NCBI GenBank assembly: GCA_036850595.1
Contig: CM072161.1
Location: 10,003,905-10,067,904, forward strand
Reading direction: 5' to 3'
Length of the DNA: 64,000 bases
From: Rhyacichthys aspro
Taxonomy: Eukaryota > Chordata > Actinopteri > Gobiiformes > Rhyacichthyidae
The notes below the pieces were generated by a model. The model did not search any database, was not told the DNA's origin, and saw only the letters and a program-made list of their open reading frames with translations. The position numbers and the translations under genes are program-made. Numbering within the stretch: position 1 is the first letter of the stretch; each line of letters opens with the position of its first letter. This document shows positions 23,627-35,600 of the stretch, one piece after another.

Positions 23627-26600
23627 CTGAAAGGAAAGAAAGCAGTAAAGTAAAGGGTGTCAGCAGCTGAAAGACCAGACTTTACTATACTTCCATTTGA
23701 ACTCATAAAGAGGAAATAGAAGCAACACCACGAGACACGACACACACAAGAACAAAACAAAAGCCTAACCATATCTTTAATCCTGGCCATGTTAGCCTGA
23801 AACGGTTCCTGAAAAGAAAAGTAGAAAAGAAAAAAAGTTTACCACTTATATTAAATTGACCCAACTTACACACTATTTTAACTTAACACTATTACTACTG
23901 TCAATTCAGATCTACTAATACAAATATTGATTGCAAAAAAGGTCATGATAAAAATTCATGACAGAAGCTAGGTTCAAATGTGTTTTGTCTCAGTGCAGAG
24001 CCTGGCTGGACTGGCACCTGATACTGCTAACAGTAGCAGCACAGAGCAGGATTTGAAACAGAGAATAACAACAGTGGCTGTAAACATGTCTGACAAACGG
24101 AATCAATGAGAGCAGCCAGGCCTGTGTAGACACACCGCCTGAGACTGAACAAACAACACAAAGGCTGTGTGTGATAACACTAGCTGGAGGAACTGCCCTC
24201 CGCTCGCTAAGAGAGGGAAATAATTATACTGTCTCTCATATTGTAATAGTACGGCAGACACAATCTTATTTGCTAAATTGGTGCTCTCAGCTAAACTTGC
24301 TGCAGCAGAGGAACCTGTCAGCCTCAAAGTTTGCAGTGCAATGTGAGGAGAACAAGTAGGGCACCAAGATTGATCACCGGGCAGAGTTTTACTTTCCGGT
24401 GTGGCATGCAGCGTGCATCCCCACTGTGGCCACTTTAACATCTCCAAAACTAAAACGTTGTGAGTCATGCTCCAAAGTGCTTCACTCTCACAGCCCCCTG
24501 TTTGACTTTTGTTCAGAGCCAAGCTTGAATTTTTGCTCTACTTTTTCAGCTTCATTTAATTTTGCTTCCTTTTGCGCCATCTTTTTAATTAGCATAACTA
24601 ATGTTCCCTATTCTCCTCTACCAAATACTTCATTCTGAATCTCTTTTCACACACAGCCATCACCAAATGTTTACTAAAATTGACATACACTCACAAAAAG
24701 AAGCACAGAGATGGCTTTACATGTGGCAGTGCATGTGATGAATGCCTTAAACATAACCAGTGCCTTTTATTGTGCAAACAACTATATTAAATGCAACCTG
24801 TAAGTGATGTTAGCAGTGGGCATCACAGTGATGTTAGTAAGCATTTATTCAAGCTTTAAGGTGAGGAGTTGCAGAAATGTGACAAGAAAATGTTAATTTA
24901 TCTCAAAAACAATTTAAGCAGGATATTAGGAGAAGGTGGTCCTTCATGCTTCTCTGTAAAAAACACCTGGCAAGCTAACAGAGTTTTATTTAGTTGTTTT
25001 TATTAAACAGAAGAGTAGTGAGTCTCGGGCTGCCTGAGGGGCTCTGTCTCCAGTCAATCAGTGTAGTTAGAGTCAGAGTCTCACTGATACCCCTTGGAAA
25101 ACCACATGCTTTCTCAAGATATTGATTCCTCCACACCTCAAACCATCATGGCTCTTCTTCATCGCAGACTGGCTTGTGTCAGCAGGAAAAGCTCATAACT
25201 ACTATGTTTCATATGACATTAATTACCGTGACTCAAGTCTTCAATCCTGTGCAAATCAGCTGCTAAAAGTGATTTCCAGTCACTGGTTTGTAACTGGCCA
25301 CTCTCTGTCTCTAATTATTAAACAAACTGTATGTGGCATTGGGCTGCGTTCTTGTTTTTATGAGCCTAATGTGACAGGGCACATCCTTCTCTTCCAGCCA
25401 AGATTCTTCTGATCTATTCAAAGTCATTTGGCTGCAGGCACAAATATCCCCAATTACAATTCAGTTATTGACCTTGTCTTGAGAACTCCTGCAAATTGTT
25501 GCATCAGAATTTGGTTGTGAGTGTGATTAAGTATCCTCAGGCTAAATGTGCTGCTGTCCTGCCGTTCAGAGGCCAGTGTGTGCATCTGTGTGAGCACATG
25601 GACCTTGTGGCAGTCTGTCCCTGTCTCAGACTCACCATGAGGTGTTGGCATATTTAAAAGCCTGAAGTCAGCACGCATGCCTGGCATCTACAGAACTGGC
25701 AATACAGCCTTACTTGGGTAGCATTGTTGTATTTATTATTCATAATAATCTAAATGAAATGTGGCTATTTCACTTATTCATTAAAAGTTCCACTTTTTTT
25801 CTTAGCCTGTTGTATGGACATTGTCATCTTAATAGTAAAATCATTTTAGACTCAGGAAGGGGGCAGTAATTCAAGCTGGAGTGGACCAACTAACATAGCA
25901 TCTCTTTTTAAGCTTCTTCCAGAAGAATCTTCCTGTTGTTAAACTAAAGTTATGGAACTGAGAACATACATAATGATAATTACTGTGTCGCTACTATTTT
26001 CTCATCATCTATTGTCTCTGTAGATGGAGCTGTTTGAGCTGCAGGTGTGAATCCATGTGATAATACATTTGTCACCTCACTGGTGAACGCCTCATATAAT
26101 ATCCGTCACTGTGGTGTACAATCATGTACAGAGGAGTATGCAGGCTTTTATTCTAACCAAAGTCCCCACCGGCTAATTTCTGTAATAAGCAGACCTTTAC
26201 TGCAGAATGGAGACCTTTACTGCAGAATGATCGCTTATCAAACAGAATTGTTATCTGACAGATAGAGAGAAAATGGCAAAGAAACTTCACAACTACCAAA
26301 GTTAATGAGCTCACATTGACTCCTCTTTGAGTTTCCACTGCAGAGCTAAAAGAGAGGGAGCCTGGGGTGGCTCCAGTACATGACTGGTGGCTCAAACACT
26401 GCCTGTGATTATTGAATTGTATTTTCAAAAGGACCTACTGCTTTGAAAAATATGACTATATTCTTCCCTTATACATTGCCCTCTCACTGGATCATTGTAT
26501 TGTCAGTGTGTTAAAGAATATACAGAAGAGGTGCTTACAGTGGCTCAGTGTAGCAGCGACTCTGATGGGAAAGAGCCATGTCTCCCTCAGTGACCCCATT

Positions 26601-29600
26601 CTTTTTTATCTATCATGACAACTGCATGCTCAGCACAGCCCCCGAGAACGCAGCCCAGGCTGTTGCCATTAAGATGAGGCATCAAAAGAGAGAAAAAAGC
26701 AAGAAGGAAAAAATCCCTTCACTCTGCTGCTGTGTAACTCGGCGAATTATCCCCACTGACTGAAAAGTTGTCTAACTGCAATATGCAAGACTGCCAATCA
26801 CTCAGGACAAAATGTCAAGCTGTAAAAACTGCGTCAAAGTGTTTGTACATTAGTCACAGAAAATAGATTTGTGGCATAGATGTCGCAGTGAAAGGGATAC
26901 ACTTCTTCTTATGTTGTGTCTGCAGCTGATAAAAGTGTTGGCAACAATGAAACAGCAGCAATAACCGCGTCTCATTCACCTGAGCATGACAGGGACAAGG
27001 GGAGAAAAATATGACTATACAAAACCCAAAAGACCATTCCGTAAAATTAAATTTTTGTACTGTGTTGTCTTTTGCCATTGGAGTATTATCCCATTATATG
27101 CCAGAGAAAAATGATCTGGTTACACTTCGGTTAACAGCAATTAATCGTTGTCTTTAGCGAGGCTTGTGTCGCTCTAAAAAGGCGATCAATGGGACTAAAT
27201 GGCTAAATGGATGAAAATAATGCATAATTCTGTATTCAGAGGCAAAGCGCAGGCGTGAATTCCTGCTTTGCCTGATTTCCAACCTCTGTCGAGCTTTAAT
27301 GCAAACATGATGGGCTTGTGCTTCCCGACTGTCAGTAATCAGCGTGACTATGTAAACCCCATAGGTGGTCTTGAGAACTGCAGTTATCAAATGTCACGCT
27401 CCTCCATAATTTAAACATATTCCTCTGCACGCTTACCATGTAAAAATATGCTAAGACGAAGCTAAATAAACGGGTGACAAATTGAAGACAAATCGTGATA
27501 GGAGCGTCGCTGCCAGAAGGTTTTGGAAATGATTCAATTCAGTGAAAATAGGACTCATGTAATATGGCTAGCATAGTTACCGAATCTGGTGACATACATT
27601 TTGGGTTGATGTGTGTCATATTGTGTATCCCTCCAGCTGACATATACAAGTAACACCAGGCTGCTCCACTTTCCTGAGCTGGACCTACCTTATTTTCCGG
27701 CATTCATTTGTCACAGCTCGTACTTAATTCACACTTTAGCCACAGGGCTGTCATTTTCCTTGTTGCTTTTTTTTTTTTTTTTTTTTAGTGGCGGCTCAAA
27801 CGCCATCTCATCCCCTCTAATCTCTTTCATTTGATGAGATCAGTTGTACCATCATAGGAATTATGGCAAATTTCCATGCTGAGGTGATTATGAGAGCTTG
27901 TCAGGTTAGGTTTTATTTATGCGATCTCATCACGGCTTCTGTTTGGGGAGCAAGAAACCCCGGCATCAACATTTGGCACTTCTCTATCAAAACAGAAACA
28001 CTGCTCCAATTTGAGTGCTAGATTCTCATTCTCAGATGCAACGATAAACAAAGACACAAATGGCCAAGATGTCTGAGAGATTAAAAAGATGTAATTAATA
28101 GATTTAAATGCCACCCTGAAGAGATGTCCCTGAATAATTAACACCCACTTTATTAATGGTTGACTCGAATGTGTGGAAAAGGTATGAGCCTTAGCATGAT
28201 GTGCACATGCTGCCATCCTAAATCAGGGCTAGATTCTGTGGGTGTTTACCTCAGTTTCTGCTCGTACCGCCTCGCTGTCCCTGTTCCATTTGGCTGTTAA
28301 TGAATAAATAAAGGCTCCTTCAATATTCCAAATAGAGTACCACTGTCCGCTTTAAGCTGGGAGGGTGCGATCATCGTTTTCCAAACTTCACTTGCACTTT
28401 TCACTTTCAAAGAGTGAGGGGACTTTTCATAAGAGTATGTCTGACCTGTATCTTCACAATGAACTTTCTTAATGTCTCAAACGGAGAGAACTCCACACCA
28501 ATTTCTCAAGTTCTTAATATTTTCTCTAAGTCCTTTCCCTTGGCTTAAAAAGAGCAGGCTGGTGATTCAAGACCTGAACCGGCATGAGTTTGTGCCTCGC
28601 TGAGAAAATGTGTCATACTGATTTGCAAGTGCACATTGAGCTGGTCTGTCTTCTCATGTGACCATACGCTGCACAGAGTCTCTGTCTGCTGATGATTCAT
28701 GTCTTTGTAATGTTGTGTTCATATATTTAAGTAAATAGCTGTTTTTAACATCTTGTAGTATTTAGAAAATAGAAAAATTGAAAAGGAAAATTGCAGGTGT
28801 CGCGTGTCCTCGTGTTTTGATATTGCAGAATAATTTGAAATAGAATGGCTTACCCTTATTTCCATGCCCTCTCTTTTCCCATCCCATGCCCAGCTGCGTT
28901 TGGTGAAGTAGTTGACTGTGGCAAACTCAATCAAGGCAGAGAAGACAAAGGCATAGCACACAGCCATGAACCAGTCCATGGCCGTGGCATAGGCCACTTT
29001 AGGGAGGGAGTTTCTAGCACTGATGCTCAGGGTGGTCATGGTTAGGACAGTGGTGACCCCTGAGGATAAAACCAAAGGATCAGTACAAAGATTCTATGTT
29101 TAATATGCACAAGAAAGTACAAACAGTCATTAACATTAACTCACTCAATATACACTTTATTGTAGAGATTTTAGACACATTGCTTATCAGTCAATTTCCT
29201 CTTTGTGAGGCTGAGGTTTATGAAGAATAGAGTTGCACAGAAGTGCCTAAAATCTCCACAATAAAAAAAATGAATACAGATGTATATATTTAAAATCAGA
29301 TAGTCAAACAGTGGCAAAAGACAGATTGACAAGTTTCATGCAAAGGTTGAAGACAGTGAACACTTTGATTACAACATAAATATCAAGAAAGTGACAAGGC
29401 CCCAATTGCCCCAAATGAATTATGAACTAAGCCAACATATTTCCAAGCTCATTATGCTCTGTAGCCCTCATACAGTGGGAAGTGGTTACCCATCTGACCT
29501 CATAAAAGCATCCACATAATGTGTTGCAATGGCTTTGGTGAAAATACATATACAGTACAGAAGCGTTGGTGAAGGTCACAGATTGTGAACAAGATTGATG

Positions 29601-32600
29601 GGATCTATTTCCTTTCTTTGTGACAGAAAGGATTTCTTTGTGTGACATTCATAACGGCTTTTTTTTTTTTTTTTTAGAACTCTTTATAAAAAAAAAAAAA
29701 ATAGAGGACAATTTGAGGCCACAGAGCAGAGCTGATATTTGTTTATCAAGCCATTAATTAGTACAAGTGATAGTGATATTAGTGTAATATTGTGACCAAA
29801 TGACACGTATTGTAAATGTTGGTGTAATTCACAAAAGATATAAAAAGATGACTTTATTTATGTGTAGGTATTATGACTATAGTATTTCACATGATTTCTA
29901 GTTTAAAACTGTAAATAGATTTTCATTTCCTAGTCAACATAATTAGCACGCACATTGTTGCTTATCCAATGCCCCTTGTATCACGTATGCTTCTTCACGT
30001 ATGCTGCTTCATTTCCCATTCTTAATGCTAATTACTGCACAAACATCAATACACTGGGGTTAGGGGGCACTCTGTACCTTATGCAGCAAAAACAAAAACT
30101 AAAGACGAGCAGGAAGGGCACATCACGTCTTGTCTATAAGTGAAGCTGATCTAAGCAGACACAATGTTCTTGACATGAAGTGTGCACGGGTGAATAAATT
30201 ACATGTAGACAAAATAATAATGTGTTTCCACATTATTATTCACTAAACAGAGAGGCTACGGTCAAGTGCACAACTAAACGTGACAAACAATAATAATTAT
30301 ACCATAATGGGCATTGTACAGCTTACCTGTGTCTAAATATTATCCATTAGCATTTAGTTTTGAAGTAAAAGCCTGGATAGGTTAAACTGTATTCATTAAC
30401 AGTGGCACCTCTTAAGAGGACTACTATAGGACTTTCTGAGATATCAATCAAATGTTGTAATTACTATTTGGGGACTTTGGTGAAAAAAAAGTCTTGATTG
30501 GACAAGAAAATGTGTTTGCTGTTAAGAAGTGAAAGTGAGTTGTTTTTGCAGAATGTTGTAATTAAAGATGTGTTTTTATGACATGTATGTGCAGCTTAAT
30601 GACCACCAAGTTTTTTGTTTGGGCATTACATGATCATCGGAGCATTTCGTCTCTATGCCTCACCGCAGTTTTTAATAAGCATCTTCTCTCACCGCATCAA
30701 GTGAATTCTATTTTACCTTTCACTGATTGACCAGGCCTGTGGAATGAAAGTGTCATAGGGTTGAATAAGGACATAGTTTAGCACTCACCAAATACAGTGC
30801 GTGCAGGAACTGACTCTCTGTTTAGCCAGAAGGAGACCTGAGACAGTATGACAGTCATGATGCACGGGAGGTAGGTCTGAATCACAAAATAGCCTATTTT
30901 CCTTTTCAAATGGAAATATGTTGTCATCACTACATATTCTCCTGAGAGAGAAGAGAGAGAAACACAGAGATAGAGACACATAATTATTAATAGGGCTATG
31001 GCCATTTGGGAAAAACACATGCTAAAGTCACTTTTATTAAAGTCAGAGCTAAAGCTCAGAGCTTCATCAGAACTGTGTAGACAGATAAACAATTCAACCA
31101 AAATAATTATTTAAAAAATATTGCATTGTCATATGACTATAACATAAAAACATCCACACTGCTAAAAGAGCTTTGTGTTTTGTGCTTTTTTGCTCACAAC
31201 GATGTAAATATTTTATTAACTTTGGCTCAGAAAGAATTACAAGTTCAATATATCTGCAGTTTGATTTGTTCCCTCTTTGCTATTCCCCTGCATCTGTGGG
31301 ACCACTTGATATTGAAGGCTTCCTCCTGCACATATCTGGCCAGTGATGGCAGCACAATGACAGAGTTCACAGCCCTGCAGCACCAGCTCTCATTGCCATG
31401 CCTGTAATCTGTGTAGCACAGATATGAGAAAACAGCGCTTCATTCCCTGAGGTGTTGTTTTCCTGAGCAGATTCTAACTAGAGCTGAACTGGCTCAACCC
31501 TCCCGCTCCCTCTGCTCTCTTTAAACTCCATCAAGTTTAAAGCCTTGGTAGAAATGAGATTTCCTTGAATCCAGAAGCTAAAGCTCTTTTTATGAAAGGT
31601 ATCATCTTGATTCCACTGTGAATTTTTGTACTTGTAGTGAGACTTTAGTTGGCCTTGTTCTTTTGAAACACTTGACGTAAGAGTTTGTACCACTAGGCAC
31701 CACAACAATAAAGATAGGCTCAAAGCAAAATGTTCTCCATAGAGCTCTATGGGTGCAATTATTTCAACAGCTGTTGCTGTCACTTTCTGCTTCCTGTGAA
31801 AAAAGGCAGAGTGCCGTCCAGCAATCCTTTTGATGATGGTTCAGTTTCCAAAAACAACGGATGTCTGACAGATCTCAGTGTCTTTGTAGCTGCAGAGGTT
31901 ATATCTCCCCAATAAAAACAGTGTAACTTACTTTTTATTACTACCACACAGTGTAGCGACTTTTCGAAGAAGAACTGCCTAACTTGAATTCTGCAGTTTT
32001 AGAGATGTTTTACTTACTGGGGAGATTTAAACATACTGCATATTTACCAGTGTATTGCTACATCATCAAAAGACAGCTGCACTGTATTAAATTCTTATTG
32101 TTAGTGTTGTCTCCACATTGAGCCTTCACACTGTTACCCATCCCTTCAAACAATATAAAGCTTTAGGCCCCAGTGGAGAAATGAGGACACTTTGATTTGA
32201 GTGACTGTGACAGATAAAAGGTTTTATGAGTATCTTTCAGAGGAAGTATTTAAGATCAAATAAATAACTAATCAAAAGTACGAGTTGGCACAATTTCATT
32301 TAATTTAGTATTTACTGAAGATGGCTGTGAGCTATAGTGCAAAATAAAATGGTACCTCTGGCACAACTCTTTATAATACCCTAAATTTAGATTTTTAATT
32401 CAAACAGATCTAAATAACAAAGAGTAAATCAAAATGGCAGGAACTTCAAAAAGTGTGAGAAAAAAAGAACCAAAAAAAAGTAAATACAAATTTATTCAGA
32501 AAACTTAAAAAGGAGTTGATATTTTAGGGAAGGATGTTATTGCACCAAATGCTAACGATGTTTTTATGACAAACTAAGAACAGAAAGAAACTAAATTCAG

Positions 32601-35600
32601 TGCGGGTAGTTTTTAACCTCTTCCCTGTCCTCTTTTTACTGTCCCAACAGAAATGCAGTACCTGTGCTGGAGCTGACGGTCTCTTTGCCAATGACGTGTC
32701 CCAGTAAGTCGTACTGGTTGAGTCTGGAGCCGTCCTCTGCCACTGCCACTGACCTCTCGTCTCCCTGGGTCCAAAGGTAGATCACCTCATTGTTGGTGTA
32801 GGCATCTGAGCAAAAAAAAAAAAAAAAGACCATTTCTTATATTTATAATGTTGGGAAAACTGAGATGGTGTTTGCTCTTTAGGGACTGACTCAATTATTC
32901 GAGAGTGATGTTTGTCTGCACAGATTTATTGTTAGCTCTAGAGGTTAAATCCCAATAAATACTCAAATTCAGTTTGAACCAAATCCTTGACTTAAGGGTG
33001 TATTTATGTTTTCTCTTCCCTTGAACCTATCTTCTGGAGCTATAGAAAACTGATGAATCCCACTGTTGTTTATGTATGACAAATGACTTCTGTAATCATG
33101 TTAGTTGTTCATGCCATGCAGGGACACTTTTAGCACAGTAATTCTCCATCAGTATCAGATCTTTTGGGTTGAGTACGCTGCTTGAATCCTGTTATATTTT
33201 TTTTCCTTATTGGGAAGGGTGCCTACCGCCTGCAGAGAACAATCACTAGTGGGTTTCTGCACTGGGACCTGTGTTAAAATCTGTTGTTGTGACCATCTGG
33301 TGCGACTTACAACTTCCAAACTTCAGAGGACAGGCGTGTGCATCCATCGGGAAATCCTCCAGGTGCATGGGGCACTCAGCGTGAATGGTCAATCTGAAAC
33401 GGGGCAGAGACATGGGCACAGTGTTAAGAACATATTACGTCGGGGGTAAAAATGCGGTTGCTCGTTTATGGAGCATGAAAAGACCCATAGTAAAATTGTA
33501 CAGGTTGTTTTATTTTAGAAACTACAAGCTACAGTGGCTAAATAATTGAAGGTGATCTGCTGCTTGATCACTTCAAATATGTGGCCAGAAAAAGGTCATG
33601 TTCCCACTTACTTCCCTCTCAATCTGGGGAATTTGACTTCTAAGGTGTTTAAGCATTTAATAGAACCATGATCTCAATGAGAGGTTAGCACATGCAGAGT
33701 TGTGTCTTTGTTTGACTCGGTGCTGACAGTAGAGCATTATAGATTTCGGCTAATAGCTGACAGATTTTGGAAGTGAGCTGGTCCCCTGGTGCTGCAGTGC
33801 GGCTGCCCACTGCTTTATGAGTCTCTGAATATTGGCTGTTGATGACAAGCAAAGGTCCCATGCCTGGTTCTGAAATGTATTGTGGAACACAGTAGATAGA
33901 CACCCTGCCTGCCTACTGTCAGTCATGACAAAGAAAATGTTGTGCACTCAGGTTTACTGGTCAGGTGGTTAGTAAAGTAATAAAAGGCACTCTGTAAGTA
34001 AACAGAGCAATGGTGCATATTATTTCACTCATACAAGTTTAATCAACATGGGGTTTACATTTACTGAGTTCAAACAAAGCAGCAAGCCATAAAACCATCC
34101 AACAGTGGACTAAATGGACAACAAACTGGGTTATTGTAACTCACTTACATTGTTTATGGTACATGCATGAGTTTAAACCTGGATTACTGGGGGTCTTTCA
34201 GATGTAAAAAATATCCAGTGTCTCTTATGACTAACCCCTGGCCAAAGTTTTTAGACATATTACACAGTGTGTGTCATACAGTAGTGGCCCTTAAAAGTCA
34301 TTACGTGGCACAGATTGTGATGTATCACATAACCCTTATCACAGCACCACTGACTCATCCTTAATAATTAGTGAGTATTTCTGTACATTCTGCATTCATT
34401 TTTTACCATCATGGCTTTTTTCTGGCACCGCCTGAACACTTATTAGTGCCTCAGTCACCACATAAATGAATGCAATAATGTATGACATAAATCAAATGGG
34501 AGCAACACTGCATATCATTATGTATTTAACTGCCAATTAATTGGCTAAATTCATCTCATATTTAAGCTGAAGTGACATTCTGACAGTAACAAAACTGAAT
34601 GTTTTTAGGCTGACAGATATCAAAATAGAAATGTCTTTGATCAAAGTCTGCAAGATGTTCTTGTCCGGCAGCATCTGTACAGTTTTCTTTTCTCTATCCA
34701 CAAGATGGCTGTTCAACATATTTACTGAGATAATTTTTATAAATAGAGCTGTTTGTAGCTGCAGAGAGCATAACATTGTTTTTAATGATCTGGGTAGTCT
34801 ACTAAAATTATATCATGTCATGTTGCAGTTTTTTTGAGGAACTGCATCCTTACTACATCCAAAACTCCAAATACATATAACAAAGTGAATGGAGAATAGA
34901 TCCTCAACAGTCTCAGAAAAACACTCACAGTCATTTTTTGTTTGCCTAATATCTGTTCATAGTGGTCCTATTCATAGTGGTCCTGTTTATGAGAAGCATC
35001 CTGAGTACTTCAGTTGTCCTAATTAAGAAGAAATACAACTACCATTACACCCCACCTGAGGATGTAAACGGTCTCTCTATATCAAGAGCTTTGATTTTAA
35101 TGGAAGTGGAGATGGTGAGTGTAGTACTTTGTCAAACAGGAAGAAACCTTCTGCAGCTTTGTCAGACGGTAACCGCTCTCCCCATTTTAAAAATAATGAT
35201 GCAACATGGCAGAATAGAGGCCTTCTGAGCATTTGTCAGTTCATATGCTGCAGACGTGCTGCTGATTAAAGGGATTTACACTCTTCTTCTGTGAGGAGTG
35301 TCAATCACCACAGAATACTACAGTGGGGCACCTCACAACAAGTCTTCTCAAAATGTGATGGATTTGCTCAGACTTATTTTAGAGTTATTGTTCCCTTACA
35401 GCAACCCTGTCGGTTTTAGAATGGTGATCTTTATGTCTTTTTACTTTACCCAAGATCAATATGTGCTTATAATGACATTTATCATTTCACTTGTAAGAAC
35501 AAATACAGAACACATATATAATCTAAATAGAAAATAGTTCTGTGGAAAATAAAGTTATCCAGCTCAAACAGCACATGAATTTAGCTTCAGTTTGGAGATG

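Larger units (their letters stand above)
29060..32661 (-). other. gabra3: gabra3 introns flanking the TM1 exon
   Basis: Two introns of about 1.7 kb each, either side of 30789-30941. Apart from the hairpins and homopolymer runs listed separately, I see no exon, RNA gene or mobile element. Confidence 0.6.

Noticed and set aside
24103..24522. 139-codon minus-strand frame in a gabra3 intron
   Set aside because: No family resemblance, no conserved motif, and the neighbouring gabra3 exons already join in phase without it.
27767..27786. T20 run as the tail of a reverse-strand SINE
   Set aside because: No adjacent tRNA-like head or A/B box motifs and no flanking target duplication could be seen.
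23829..28853. MicroRNA genes hosted in GABRA3 introns, as in mammals (miR-105/767)
   Set aside because: I found no matching seed-bearing hairpin in these introns; the mammalian microRNAs are probably lineage-specific.
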